34,412 bases of DNA. Origin: an uncultured Pirellula sp. GTDB lineage: Bacteria; Planctomycetota; Planctomycetia; Pirellulales; Pirellulaceae. The translations under genes were made by a program, and so were the position numbers. The notes below the pieces were generated by a model. The model saw only the letters and a list, made by a program, of their open reading frames with translations, was not told the DNA's origin and made no database searches. Below, in pieces: positions 25,260 to 34,412 of this stretch (position 1 is its first letter; every line of letters starts with the position of its first letter). Location of the stretch: positions 1-34,412 of the forward strand of contig CAIOHR010000228.1 of assembly GCA_903858115.1 (NCBI GenBank), read 5' to 3'.

Positions 25260-28200
25260 CTATTCATTAGGCTTCTCTGTTACCGACTTCGCTCTGCCGT
25301 AACCGCCGCCACCTGGCGTGAGCAATCGAATACTATCGCTAGCCTCGATCGTGAACTGTACGGAACTCCCTAATCTCTCCCGAGTTCCATCCTTTCGTAT
25401 CAACCAATTCTCACCGCACGCGCCTGCATCTCCACCCGCAAGGCCCGCTGGTAAGTAAGGTCCGCGGCGACTCGTCACTAACGACACGTTCAGTGGAGTC
25501 AACGCTTGTACCTGACGCACTAAACCGCATCCACCCCGATGAAGACCATTGCCGCCGCTTCCAGTTCGAACCGCGAACTCGATCAAACGGACGGGATACT
25601 TCTTTTCTAATATCTCAACATCCGTCAATCGCGTGTTCGTCATGTGAGTATGCACCGCATCTTCACCATCCGCAGTCGACGTCGCCCCCGAGCCGCCCCC
25701 GATCGTTTCGTAATATCCAAAAGTTTCGTTGCCAAAAAGAAAGTTATTCATCGTACCTTGGCTTGCTGCTGCTAACTCCAACGCACCTAGCAAACAATCG
25801 ACAACACGTTGGCTCGTCTCGACATTGCCACCTGCCACAGCCGGCCAGTATTCGGCTTCTTCCGTAGCAGCCTTTTCCGTCGGACCATGCAACGACGGTT
25901 CATCAACAACCGCTCGTCGCTGTGGATTCAAAATACCATGCGGTACTCGCAACTCCACCGAACGCATCACTCCAGAGTTTAACGGAAGCTCGTCCGCGAT
26001 CGCGCATCGAATCACATAAAGCACCGCTGCAGAAACAATAGCTGGATTCGCATTGAGATTGCCAATCGATTCTTTCCCTGTCCCTTCAAAATCGATAATC
26101 AATCTCGGTTTCGCATCATTCGATTCGCGATGAACGTGAATGGCAACACAAATGGCTGTCCCATCGTCCATATGATCTCGATAACGATAGACTCGGTCCT
26201 CCAATTGGTTGATCCACGCCTCGGTCTTTGCCTGCGACGCCAGTTGGATGTGCTCCATGTAACATTGCAACGTCTCAACGCCCACTTCACTCGCAAGATC
26301 GATCAATGCAGCAACGCCGAACTGGTTCGCTGATTGCTGAGCCGCAATGTCCGCTAAATTCTCGACAACGTTCCGCGAAGGGTAGCGCGAGTTTCGAAGC
26401 AACGCTTCAATCGACGAAGTGCAATCATCTCCTGCTCGAGCGATATGCATCGGCGGGATCAGCACTCCTTCCTGTGCAAGGTTCGTCGACGTAGGTGCCA
26501 TCGATCCAGGCGCAATTCCTCCGATCTCAGCATGATGACCGCGACATGCAACATAAAAGTCTGGAACACCGGATGAAGGAGTTGTCGATGCAAAAACGGG
26601 CGTCACCACGGTGACGTCTGGCAAATGCGAGCCGCCTTGGTAGGGATCGTTGGTGATGAAGCAATCGCCACGTTGCATCTCAGGAAAATTGGCAATCATC
26701 TGTTGCACCGTCGCACTCATCGCACCCAAGTGAACGGGGACGTGCGGAGCGTTTGCAATCAGTTCCCCTCGGCAATTGAAGACAGCACAACTAAAGTCTC
26801 GTCGTTCCTTGATGTTGACGCTGATAGCCGTTTGCTCGAGCACTGTCCCCATTTGCTCTGCTATCGCTGCCACACGCTGCGCGAGGACTTCTCGCAACAC
26901 CGGGTCGACTTGGTTCTGTTCGGCTGTCTTCACAACTCCGCGGTCGTTCACAACACCTGATGATTCCTGCTGAGAATGTCGCAACAAAATGGTTCGATCC
27001 GCAAGTACGATCCCGTGCCACCACCGATCGATAAAGGTTGTGCTCCCCGAGGAACGCACCAACAAGGGACCGGAATAAGCCTGCCCGACGATCATCTTCT
27101 CGCGATCGATCGAAACTTCTTGATAATTCGCATCCGCCACACCATCTGGTACAGGGATTCTGGGCAAGGCGTTCAGCGCATCCCATCGGTAGATTGCATG
27201 GATCACCGCGATCTCGACGGTACGATTCGCACGTACATAGCCAAACTTTGCTCGATGCTGTTGCTCGAACGCACTCACAAAGCGAGTGGAGTCCCATGTG
27301 TCTTCCGTGGTGGGCACCGAGATGGTTCCATCGGTTCCTTGGTATCTCGCTTCGATTCGGTAGGTAGGGGATGGCCCCGCTTCGGCGACGGCATCGATCT
27401 CCGCTTTCGATTGCAATTGCTGCTTTGCTCTCTCCAGCCAATCGTCTGCTAAATTAGCAATGGACTGATAGACAGGAAGACTCGAAGACCGTTGCTTGCA
27501 AGCCATACCCATCCCCAATGCACTGAGAAGTCCAGCCGCTGGCGGATCCAGGATCTCATGCATTCCCAGATTCTCAGCGATCTCACAAATATGCTGCCCC
27601 GCGGCTCCACCAAAGGCGACTAACGTATGTTTGCGAGGATCCGCCCCTTGGGCTATCGAAATACTGCGAACCGCGCTCGCCATATGCTCGTTGGCAATCT
27701 TGCGAAATCCATCCATCAACCGAGTTCGATCCATGGCCAACGAACTTGCCGCAGAACCCATTTGATCTAACACTTGTTGCAATGCACTTTCGGCCGCTGC
27801 AATCTTCAGTGGAAATGGAAAGGAAGAAGCATCGATTCTGCCTGCTAGCAAATTTAGATCGGTGATCGTAAGCGGTCCACCTCGGCCGTAACATGCCGGC
27901 CCAGGCTGCGACCCTGCGCTTTGCGGACCGACCCGCAATTGAACGCCATCGAACCAACAGATGCTCCCACCACCAGCCGCCACCGTATGAATTCGAAGCG
28001 TCGGTGCCATCATGCGGACACCTGCCTTGATCGTTTCAAAATCCAGATCGAGATCTCCATCCACTCGGCAAACATCGGTACTGGTGCCACCCATATCGAG
28101 TCCGATCAATGGCGAAATGTCAACGGACTTGGATATCGCTTGTAGCGCCACGGCACCGCCGGCGGGTCCCGACAATACGCTATCTCGACCACGATATTGC

Positions 28201-29159
28201 TCCGCAGGCACCAATCCACCCGCACTGGACATGACCATCATGGCATCCGAATCGGTTTGCTGAAATTGCTCACGAACTCTTCGAATGTAACCTTGCACGA
28301 TCGGAGTCAGATAAGCGTCCACCACCGTGGTTTCCCCTCGAGACACCGCTTTGATCATCGGTGCGACCTCATGGCTCAAGCAAACTGAAGCAAAACCGAT
28401 TTGCCTAGCGATTTCCCCGACTCGCTTCTCATGCTCCGGATTGCAGTACGCATGAATCAGACAGACCGCAAGCGACCGGTAACCTTCCTCATACAGTTTG
28501 CTCATTCGCTCGAATGCCATCTTATCGTCGAGCGGAACAAGAATGCGTCCTGCGGCATCGAGTCGTTCTCGAATCTCTGCGACGGAATGATAAAGCGGCT
28601 TTCGTTTGCAAACGTTTAGCTGAAACAACTCAGGCCGTTCTTGAAAACCGATCTTAAGCAGATCCGCGAACCCCTCAGTGGTCACGAAAGCGGTCCTCGC
28701 CCCGTTGCGAGTCAACAAGGCATTCGTACCGCGTGTCGTCCCCAACCGTATCGAAAGCGGCGGCAATGTTTCGGTCGGTCGACAACCCAGCAGCAATCGA
28801 GTCGCCAACACCGGTGCTTCTAAACCAGATTCTATCTCGATCTGAAACGCATTCACCGGCAGCGGCCTATCCAGCCAGAACTGCCCGCTTGCGAACTTCA
28901 CACAACGCAATGGTTTCGACCGTTGCCCAGCGGGATCGATCGCGTATACGATCGACTGTTCCCAAAATTGACTGGGATCCGATTTTCGGGCATGCACCCA
29001 AACACTGCCATCGTCTCCGCGAGCATCGATTCGCCCGAGCATATTGCCGTGGCTAAGTACTTTGCACGATCGCTGCGCGCCGTCCGGCATCGCAATAATG
29101 CAATCGGTAAAAGTGCCACCCACATCGCACCAAACTTGAATGCGACTTTGCGCCTTCAC
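25260..29159 (-). CDS. Fused HydA-HydB hydantoinase/5-oxoprolinase-type enzyme
   Basis: A 1299-aa protein joining two normally separate subunits. HydA part (1-750): GGTFTDC near residues 14-20, [12 protein letters not shown] (139-150), [14 protein letters not shown] (about 330-338), DMGGTSTDV (about 355-363) and a GGAAGQH block. Between GGTFTDC and LGTTRGTN there are about 118 residues, roughly twice the usual distance, so the N-lobe holds an extra segment. HydB part (from about 751): [41 protein letters not shown] and a TPGGGGYG end. This single-chain order is that of ATP-dependent 5-oxoprolinases, but hydantoin-, acetone- or N-methylhydantoin-type substrates are possible. The motifs look intact. 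It is a lone gene with no amino-acid transport partner nearby. Confidence 0.92.
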   Translation of the reverse strand: MKAQSRIQVWCDVGGTFTDCIIAMPDGAQRSCKVLSHGNMLGRIDARGDDGSVWVHARKSDPSQFWEQSIVYAIDPAGQRSKPLRCVKFASGQFWLDRPLPVNAFQIEIESGLEAPVLATRLLLGCRPTETLPPLSIRLGTTRGTNALLTRNGARTAFVTTEGFADLLKIGFQERPELFQLNVCKRKPLYHSVAEIRERLDAAGRILVPLDDKMAFERMSKLYEEGYRSLAVCLIHAYCNPEHEKRVGEIARQIGFASVCLSHEVAPMIKAVSRGETTVVDAYLTPIVQGYIRRVREQFQQTDSDAMMVMSSAGGLVPAEQYRGRDSVLSGPAGGAVALQAISKSVDISPLIGLDMGGTSTDVCRVDGDLDLDFETIKAGVRMMAPTLRIHTVAAGGGSICWFDGVQLRVGPQSAGSQPGPACYGRGGPLTITDLNLLAGRIDASSFPFPLKIAAAESALQQVLDQMGSAASSLAMDRTRLMDGFRKIANEHMASAVRSISIAQGADPRKHTLVAFGGAAGQHICEIAENLGMHEILDPPAAGLLSALGMGMACKQRSSSLPVYQSIANLADDWLERAKQQLQSKAEIDAVAEAGPSPTYRIEARYQGTDGTISVPTTEDTWDSTRFVSAFEQQHRAKFGYVRANRTVEIAVIHAIYRWDALNALPRIPVPDGVADANYQEVSIDREKMIVGQAYSGPLLVRSSGSTTFIDRWWHGIVLADRTILLRHSQQESSGVVNDRGVVKTAEQNQVDPVLREVLAQRVAAIAEQMGTVLEQTAISVNIKERRDFSCAVFNCRGELIANAPHVPVHLGAMSATVQQMIANFPEMQRGDCFITNDPYQGGSHLPDVTVVTPVFASTTPSSGVPDFYVACRGHHAEIGGIAPGSMAPTSTNLAQEGVLIPPMHIARAGDDCTSSIEALLRNSRYPSRNVVENLADIAAQQSANQFGVAALIDLASEVGVETLQCYMEHIQLASQAKTEAWINQLEDRVYRYRDHMDDGTAICVAIHVHRESNDAKPRLIIDFEGTGKESIGNLNANPAIVSAAVLYVIRCAIADELPLNSGVMRSVELRVPHGILNPQRRAVVDEPSLHGPTEKAATEEAEYWPAVAGGNVETSQRVVDCLLGALELAAASQGTMNNFLFGNETFGYYETIGGGSGATSTADGEDAVHTHMTNTRLTDVEILEKKYPVRLIEFAVRTGSGGNGLHRGGCGLVRQVQALTPLNVSLVTSRRGPYLPAGLAGGDAGACGENWLIRKDGTRERLGSSVQFTIEASDSIRLLTPGGGGYGRAKSVTEKPNE

Positions 29160-29232
29160 AAATACCCCACTGTTCTAGTCTCTAGTCGCTCGTTGTGAGT
29201 ATTCGATCGCAATATTTCTTTGCTGTCCGCGT

Positions 29233-30366
29233 TTACTTCAGTTCGAGAACCACATGCTTGATCTTTTGTCGCAACCAAGTGTACGTAACGTGGATCTTGC
29301 CGTCTTCCGTTTGGATCACGGCTGGGTAGCTAAACTCCTTCTTGGGTTCATTCTCTAGCTCCAAGATAGACTTCCACTCTTTTCCATCCGTGGAGATCGC
29401 GACGTTCAACGGAGATCGCTTGCCGCCCCATTCCATCGATTGCTTCGTCACATGGTTGTAGATCAGAATGTGTCGCCCATCTTTGAGCGTAACCGCATCG
29501 GTCCCGGAATTCGGATTCGGGAGCGAGGTCAAACTCATCTCTCCCCATGTCTTGCCCGCGTCTTGCGATTCCATTTGGAAGACGCTGCCCTGTCTGCTGC
29601 GACCGATCGCTAAAAGTTTGTCACCTCCCAATCGCAAGAGGCTCGGCTGGATCGCTCCGAACTTGGTCGGATCGTTCAGCGGCTTGGTTCGGGTCCATGT
29701 CTTACCAAAGTCTTTCGTACTTTCGAAGTGGACGGTCCATTCATCTTTTTCGTCGGGTGTTTCGTTGCTTGTCGGACATAGAATGGTACCGTCCGCGAGC
29801 TCAATCGGTTTATTCTTGATCGGTCCCAAAATCCCTTCAGGTAGCCGGACAGGCTGCGACCATGTTTTGCCAGCGTCCTTCGACTCCATCAACATCCCCC
29901 ACCAGTTGTCTGGGTTGGGGCCTGCTTTGTAGAACAACAACAACGGTCCATTCTTCGGCTGGAAGAGAACTGGATTCCAAGTGGGATAACGTTTGACGGT
30001 CCACGATTTCCCTTTCGCATCTACGACCGGTTGTTGCCATTGGTATTGGATTCCATTGGCCAATTCCACCGGGGCAGTCCATCCCGTATCCAGCTTCTTT
30101 GAGAACCAAATTCCAACATCGTCCGCCTTTTCATGTTGGCCACCGAACCAGGCGGCCATCAAGGAGCCATCGCTGGCTTGCACGATAGTCGACGCGTGAC
30201 AGCTAGGAAAAGGAGCCGTCTCGTAGATAAAACCTTCACTCAGCTTCGTCACCGTTTGGCCCCAGACGGGTGAGAGAGACATCGTGAGCGAAAGAATCAA
30301 AGTCGACAGGGATACAGTGGACAGAAATGCTACAGACGTGAAACTTTTGCAATTGAATCGGGTCAC
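29233..30366 (-). CDS. Secreted sialidase-like (BNR/Asp-box) beta-propeller protein
   Basis: A 377-aa protein. I chose the GTG at 30366: it has GGAG 8 bases upstream, it gives a signal peptide (VTRFNCKSFTS, a hydrophobic core, then SPVWG before QTV), and a TATACT -10-like box at 30397-30402 lies upstream of it. A GTG at 30405 would extend the frame by 13 codons. The body has the sialidase-type pattern: HASTIVQASDGSLMAAWFGG, and Asp-box repeats SKDAGKTW, TKDFGKTW and SQDAGKTW, with KRSPLNVAISTDGKEW at the end. It fits the BNR repeat sialidase family of planctomycetes, which act on extracellular glycans, but the true substrate and catalytic residues cannot be confirmed here. It is divergent from dinG. 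Confidence 0.85.
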   Translation of the reverse strand: MTRFNCKSFTSVAFLSTVSLSTLILSLTMSLSPVWGQTVTKLSEGFIYETAPFPSCHASTIVQASDGSLMAAWFGGQHEKADDVGIWFSKKLDTGWTAPVELANGIQYQWQQPVVDAKGKSWTVKRYPTWNPVLFQPKNGPLLLFYKAGPNPDNWWGMLMESKDAGKTWSQPVRLPEGILGPIKNKPIELADGTILCPTSNETPDEKDEWTVHFESTKDFGKTWTRTKPLNDPTKFGAIQPSLLRLGGDKLLAIGRSRQGSVFQMESQDAGKTWGEMSLTSLPNPNSGTDAVTLKDGRHILIYNHVTKQSMEWGGKRSPLNVAISTDGKEWKSILELENEPKKEFSYPAVIQTEDGKIHVTYTWLRQKIKHVVLELK

Positions 30367-30529
30367 AATCGAAACTCCAGAGTTTGAGGAACTGACAGTA
30401 TACACTCAAACCTCGAACCCAACATCGCTTCTGGGGCTGAAACAAGTTTGCGAAACGGACTGGGAGCAATCCGTCGCTCATGTTAGCCTAATCCTTTTGA
30501 AGGCTTGTACTTTCGCCTATTTTGATACC

Positions 30530-32614
30530 ATGGCTGACCTCGACATCAACGCGATTCTCGGACCCGGCGGCAGCATCGCGCGTCGTATCAAAAACTATGA
30601 GCATCGCAATGAACAAATGCAGATGGCGACCGAGGTGCAACAGGCCCTCGAAAAAGGTCACCATCTCGTCGTCGAAGCCGGAACTGGAGTTGGAAAAAGC
30701 TTTGGCTACCTCGTGCCCGCGATCTTGTTCGCCACCCAAGAAGAAGAGCGAATCGCTGTTCAGCAGTCCGCCCCCAAATCCGAGTCAGACGAGGACATGG
30801 GCGATGAAGACTCCGAAGCACCCAAGATTCGCCGCATCGTCGTCAGCACCCATACGATCAGCCTCCAGGAACAGTTGATCAGCAAAGATCTGCCCCTCCT
30901 CAACGCAGTGATTCCTCGCGAGTTTTCTAGCGTCTTGGTCAAAGGACGCGGGAACTATCTTTCGAAACGCAGACTAGAACTGGCTGTAAGCCGATCAGCG
31001 AGCCTCATCAGCAGTGACCGGGACTACGAAGATCTTGAGTCGATTCGAAAATGGAGCAAAGAAACGCACGAAGGCTCACTCAGTTCACTTCCGTTCAAGC
31101 CATCGTTAAGCATCTGGGACGAGGTCGCGAGCGACTCTGGAAACTGCATGGGGCGAAAGTGCAAGAATCATGCGAGCTGTTTTTACTACACCGCTCGACG
31201 ACGTGTGTTCAACTCACAAATACTCGTCGTCAATCATGCGATCTTCTTTAGCGATCTCGCATTGCGTGCTCAAGGTGGTTCGATCTTACCGGATTACGAT
31301 GCTGTGATTTTTGACGAGTGCCATACGATCGAGTCGGTTGCCGCAGACCACCTCGGTTTGCAGATTAGTAACACACAGATCGATTACACGTTGCGCAAAC
31401 TTTTCAACCCGCGAACTGACAAAGGTATCTTGGCTGCATTGGGTCTCAAGCAGTTGACCAAAGACTGTTACAGTTGCAATGAGTCCTTGGATCAGTTAGC
31501 GGACGATTTGGCATCTTGGTTGGCAAATCAAAATGGCGGCAATGGTCGCGTCCGTGAACTGCTGGAAATTCAAACGGATCTTCCTCAGAAACTTGCCGAT
31601 CTATCTGAACAACTCGAACGCTTTGGCAAGGACTTGAAAGGAGCCAACGATCGCCTCGAAATGATGTCCGCGAGCAAGCGTCTTCAATCGTTGGCGAACA
31701 CATTGGATCTGTGGCTAAAGCAAAAAGAAACCGACGCAGTCTATTGGTTGGAGCAATCGAAGTTAAAGAACCAAATGCAACGCGGCCCCGCACGCATTAC
31801 GATGAAGAGCAGCCCGATCGACATTTCAACTCACTTGCGTAAAGCACTATTCAAAAAGGTGAAATCGGTCATCCTCACGAGCGCCACACTCGCGACCGGC
31901 AAGAAGCAAGGCTTTGAGTTCTTTCAAAAGCGAATCGGCGCTGAGAAAGCCAAGTCGTTGCAAGTGGGCAGCCCGTTCGATTACCAACGGCTCGCGAAAC
32001 TGGAGATCGTAGTCGATTTGCCCGATCCATCGACCGACAAACAAGAGTTCGAACGCAAGATCATCCCCACGATTCAATCGTATGTAGAAAAACGGGATGG
32101 GCGAACGTTTATCCTCTTCACCAGCTATGACATGTTGCGAAAAATCTGCCATGCGATGACTCCTTGGATGGCCAAGCGTGGTCTCGAAGTCTATTCACAA
32201 GCGGACGGTACGCCCCGCAGTCAATTGCTCGCCGATTTCAAGAGCAACCCAAAAGGAGTGTTGTTCGGAGCCGAGAGTTTTTGGCAAGGAGTCGATGTAC
32301 CCGGCGATGCATTGCAACTCGTAATCATCAGCAAGTTACCTTTCAGTGTGCCCGATCATCCGTTGTTGGAGGCGAAGCTCGAAGACATTCGCAAAAAAGG
32401 CGGGAACCCGTTCCGCGATTATCAATTGCCAGAAGCGGTTATCAAATTCAAACAAGGATTCGGTCGATTGATCCGAACCGCAACCGATACTGGAGTTGTC
32501 TTGGTTACCGACCCACGCATCGTCACCAAGCAGTACGGGTCGTTGTTCATTGAGTCATTGCCACCATGCCCTGTTGTGCATGTTCGAGCTAAACCGGAGT
32601 CGTCATCAACGTGA
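30530..32614 (+). CDS. dinG: DinG/XPD-type superfamily-2 DNA helicase
   Basis: A 694-aa helicase from the ATG at 30530; the open frame extends 82 codons upstream, but that part overlaps the divergent sialidase gene and is not helicase-like. It has Walker A EAGTGVGKS (49-57), a charged insert (about 71-98), VVSTHTISLQEQL (motif Ia), DECH box (262-265), SATLATG (motif III) and the C-terminal FILFTSYDML and GVDVPGDALQLVIISKLPF, QGFGRLIR motifs. The iron-sulfur region has C206-x4-C211-x5-C217, but the first Cys of the usual four (in NYLC) is Ser145. DinG unwinds DNA with 5'-3' polarity and helps resolve R-loops. It overlaps cca by four bases. Confidence 0.92.
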   Translation: MADLDINAILGPGGSIARRIKNYEHRNEQMQMATEVQQALEKGHHLVVEAGTGVGKSFGYLVPAILFATQEEERIAVQQSAPKSESDEDMGDEDSEAPKIRRIVVSTHTISLQEQLISKDLPLLNAVIPREFSSVLVKGRGNYLSKRRLELAVSRSASLISSDRDYEDLESIRKWSKETHEGSLSSLPFKPSLSIWDEVASDSGNCMGRKCKNHASCFYYTARRRVFNSQILVVNHAIFFSDLALRAQGGSILPDYDAVIFDECHTIESVAADHLGLQISNTQIDYTLRKLFNPRTDKGILAALGLKQLTKDCYSCNESLDQLADDLASWLANQNGGNGRVRELLEIQTDLPQKLADLSEQLERFGKDLKGANDRLEMMSASKRLQSLANTLDLWLKQKETDAVYWLEQSKLKNQMQRGPARITMKSSPIDISTHLRKALFKKVKSVILTSATLATGKKQGFEFFQKRIGAEKAKSLQVGSPFDYQRLAKLEIVVDLPDPSTDKQEFERKIIPTIQSYVEKRDGRTFILFTSYDMLRKICHAMTPWMAKRGLEVYSQADGTPRSQLLADFKSNPKGVLFGAESFWQGVDVPGDALQLVIISKLPFSVPDHPLLEAKLEDIRKKGGNPFRDYQLPEAVIKFKQGFGRLIRTATDTGVVLVTDPRIVTKQYGSLFIESLPPCPVVHVRAKPESSST

Positions 32615-33891
32615 CCCACGTGCAATGGAACGATAGCTCGGCTCTTCATACGTTTGCCATCGAGATCGTTAGCAAACTACAACGCGCAGGATTTACCGCA
32701 TACTTCGCGGGAGGCTGCGTGCGCGATGCCTTGATGGGAAATCAACCGCACGATTACGACGTTGCCACGAATGCCACGTTAGCAGATGTCACTCAGATCT
32801 TTGGCGCTCGGCATACTCTCGCTATCGGTGCAGCCTTTGGCGTCGCGTGTGTGCACGGAAAAGTACAAGGAGAAAGACACCAGGTAGAGGTCGCCACCTT
32901 TCGCTCCGATGGCAAGTATACCGATGGACGTCATCCAGATAGCGTGACATTTTCTTCGCCCGAAGAGGATGCCAAGCGACGCGACTTTACGATCAACGGA
33001 ATGTTTTTCGATCCCCTAAACAATAGCCTTAGAGACTACGTCGGAGGGGAACAAGATCTCGCGATTGGGACGATACGCGCGATCGGAGCGCCGGAACAAC
33101 GCATCGATGAAGACAAACTTCGTATGCTTAGGGCCGTAAGGTTTTCAGCAAGATTTGGATTCGAGATCGAGCCCAAAACATCGCTCGCGATATCGCATCA
33201 TGCAGAACAGATCCGCATGGTAAGTGGCGAGCGGATTGCAGTGGAGATGCGCAAGCTGTTGGAATCCGCACGGCCTGGCTGGGGATTGCATCGACTTTAC
33301 GAGTTGCGACTTTTAGGAGAGTTGATGCCGGATGTTGCGACAGCATGGTCGGACTCTGCGATTCGCGAACGGACGATCGCATGGATTGAGAGGCTTCGTG
33401 ATCGAGGTTCGTTCGCTAGTCGTTTAGCCGCGATGTTGTCGAGTTGCGAGATGGAGGGAGACAAGCGGCTAAAGCGAGAAGTCTTGCGATTAAAGGAGGC
33501 ATGGAAGCTTTCGAACAACGATGCGAGCAGTATTGAGTTCGCGTTGATGCATGCAAAGGATCTATTGAACGCGCATGCATTGCCATGGTCATTGATTCAG
33601 CCAATGTTGATAGCAGAAGAGTCGTGGGCCGGTGTTGAGTTAGCCCGTGCGTTTGCTGAACAGCAGGGGCAGGCGTTGGATGGCCTCGAGCATTGCGAAC
33701 GCGCGTTGGGTTGGCCGCGAGAGCGATTGGATCCACCTCGGTTGTTGACAGGAATGGATTTGCAATCGTTAGGATTCCAGCCGGGCCCCAAGTTTTCGGA
33801 AATACTTCGCGAAGCCCGGGCGAAGCAACTCGATGGCGAGCTTCAGACTCCCGAAGAAGCGATCGCTTGGGCTAGGCACCAAAGTCGATGA
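32611..33891 (+). CDS. cca: CCA tRNA nucleotidyltransferase / poly(A) polymerase family protein
   Basis: A 426-aa class II nucleotidyltransferase with a GTG start that overlaps the dinG stop (GTGA). Motifs: GGCVRDALMG (34-43), the catalytic DYD (Asp48, Asp50), then RRDFTINGMFFDP (about 123-135), DEDKLRMLRAVRFSARFGFEIE (about 166-187) and an RNA-binding helical C-terminal half. It adds or repairs the 3' CCA of tRNA; family members can instead be poly(A) polymerases, which the sequence cannot exclude. The tRNA-Arg gene just downstream has no encoded CCA, so this enzyme would be needed for it. There is no C-terminal HD domain. Confidence 0.88.
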   Translation: MTHVQWNDSSALHTFAIEIVSKLQRAGFTAYFAGGCVRDALMGNQPHDYDVATNATLADVTQIFGARHTLAIGAAFGVACVHGKVQGERHQVEVATFRSDGKYTDGRHPDSVTFSSPEEDAKRRDFTINGMFFDPLNNSLRDYVGGEQDLAIGTIRAIGAPEQRIDEDKLRMLRAVRFSARFGFEIEPKTSLAISHHAEQIRMVSGERIAVEMRKLLESARPGWGLHRLYELRLLGELMPDVATAWSDSAIRERTIAWIERLRDRGSFASRLAAMLSSCEMEGDKRLKREVLRLKEAWKLSNNDASSIEFALMHAKDLLNAHALPWSLIQPMLIAEESWAGVELARAFAEQQGQALDGLEHCERALGWPRERLDPPRLLTGMDLQSLGFQPGPKFSEILREARAKQLDGELQTPEEAIAWARHQSR

Positions 33892-33989
33892 CCGCTCCGC
33901 CGGTCATTCGCCGCCGATTCCCTAACAAGAATCAACCAAAATTTGTTAGCAATCCTGCATTTCCCTTCATTTTCCTGAGCAAACGAGGC

Positions 33990-34018
33990 TTGGCCAACGG
34001 GGAGCGAGACAATACAAT
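33990..34018 (+). promoter_or_regulatory. Sigma-70-type promoter of tRNA-Arg
   Basis: TTGGCC (33990-33995) and TACAAT (34013-34018) are exactly 17 bases apart, with transcription expected near 34025, four bases before the tRNA. Confidence 0.65.
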
Positions 34019-34028
34019 TCGCCCTGCT

Positions 34029-34102
<74 letters not shown>

Positions 34103-34134
34103 CTTTGAGTTTTGTTAATGTTTTCCATGGTCGA

Positions 34135-34150
34135 ACGCCGTTTTCGGCGT
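34135..34150 (+). terminator. Possible terminator hairpin after tRNA-Arg
   Basis: ACGCCG-TTTT-CGGCGT, a 6-bp stem with a 4-base loop, 33 bases after the tRNA. No strong U-run follows directly, so its role is uncertain. Confidence 0.35.
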
Positions 34151-34197
34151 CACCGGCATTTTCTCCCGAGCGACCCTGCAATATCAATAATTCTTGA

Positions 34198-34412
34198 ATT
34201 GGGGGAAGTATCGGACGCACGAAAGCGCTGATACCCGAACGGCTGTATTACGTATCTGGGCAATCTGTCGTCACGATTGACGGCGAGAATTCTTACTTTG
34301 GATCACACAATGAGTCCTTGACTTATGAGTACTTGACTTATGAGTACTTGACTTATGAGTACTTGACTTATGAGTACTTGACTTATGAGTACTTGACTTA
34401 TGAGTACTTGAC
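34198..34412 (+). pseudogene. Integrase/recombinase N-terminus remnant without a normal start, running off the window
   Basis: A stop-free frame begins after the TGA at 34195-34197 and is open to the end of the window. Translated, it gives TKALIPERLYYVSG, then SGQSVVTIDGENSYFGSH, then NESLTY and repeated EYLTY. This is like the planctomycete integrase N-terminus, which typically reads IPKY...KASGQAVVTIDG.D.YLG...S..EYDRLIAEW; the repeat unit EYLTY sits where EYDRLI is expected. There is no ATG, GTG or TTG before the similarity; an ACG (34219) stands about 10 bases after a GGGGGAAG ribosome-binding-like site, as if ATG had mutated. The rest lies outside the window, so a complete gene using CTG (34228) cannot be excluded. 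Recognition is by memory, moderately sure. Confidence 0.5.
34310..34412 (+). repeat. 15-bp tandem repeat, at least six units, continuing past the window
   Basis: The unit is ATGAGTACTTGACTT. Units start at 34310 (one mismatch, GTCC for GTAC), 34325, 34340, 34355, 34370, 34385 and a partial one at 34400. The length is a multiple of 3, and in the open frame it encodes EYLTY repeats; the other two frames contain a stop in each unit. Confidence 0.97.

Noticed and set aside
30284..30529. 82-codon upstream extension of dinG
   Set aside because: Overlaps the divergent sialidase gene and has no helicase-like content; the ATG at 30530 directly precedes the usual N-terminus.
34310..34412. CRISPR array at the right edge
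   Set aside because: The 15-bp units are directly adjacent without spacers, so it is a simple tandem repeat.

Overview
The window looks like chromosome of a planctomycete, probably Pirellulales/Rhodopirellula-like. The evidence is a DUF1559 pseudopilin-like protein with the H-x9-DG C-terminus, a very long secreted PQQ-propeller protein with a methyltransferase-like N-terminal region, a secreted sialidase-like protein, a Gly/Tyr-rich secreted protein behind a sigma-54-type promoter, a fused HydA/HydB protein, and integrase and REP-type transposase fragments of planctomycete style. Assignment is by protein recognition only; no search was run.

Left part (1-7841): a cut-off REP-associated (Y1) transposase at the edge, then minus-strand genes for a 1003-aa PQQ-propeller protein, a lipoprotein shaped like a trypsin-type protease that lacks its catalytic residues, a 48-aa lipoprotein and a DUF1559 protein. 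Divergent from these is a secreted calcineurin-like phosphoesterase. A 123-bp inverted-repeat (REP/BIME-like) element lies between that gene and alaS.

Central part (7842-22600): a mostly minus-strand housekeeping block. It holds alaS, a Gly/Tyr-rich secreted protein, a Uma2-family protein, an OleA/FabH-like condensing enzyme, a fused uroporphyrinogen-III synthase/uroporphyrinogen decarboxylase, purH, a small coiled-coil protein, then rtcB (+) and gcvP (-). gcvP is preceded by a clear tandem glycine riboswitch with its own promoter, so glycine should control its own breakdown.

Right part (22782-34412): an SseB-like acidic protein, an RluA-family pseudouridine synthase and pyrK (+), a large HydA-HydB/5-oxoprolinase fusion and a sialidase-like protein (-), then a dinG-cca pair (+) with overlapping stop and start. 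A tRNA-Arg(ACG) with a good promoter follows. About 100 bp beyond it the window enters what looks like the N-terminus of a planctomycete integrase without a normal start codon, which runs into a 15-bp codon-phased tandem repeat that continues past the window edge.

Most of the window is ordinary core metabolism and translation. The unusual parts are the two edges (mobile-element remnants), the REP-like element, the domain fusions, the pseudo-protease, the sigma-54-type promoter and the glycine riboswitch.
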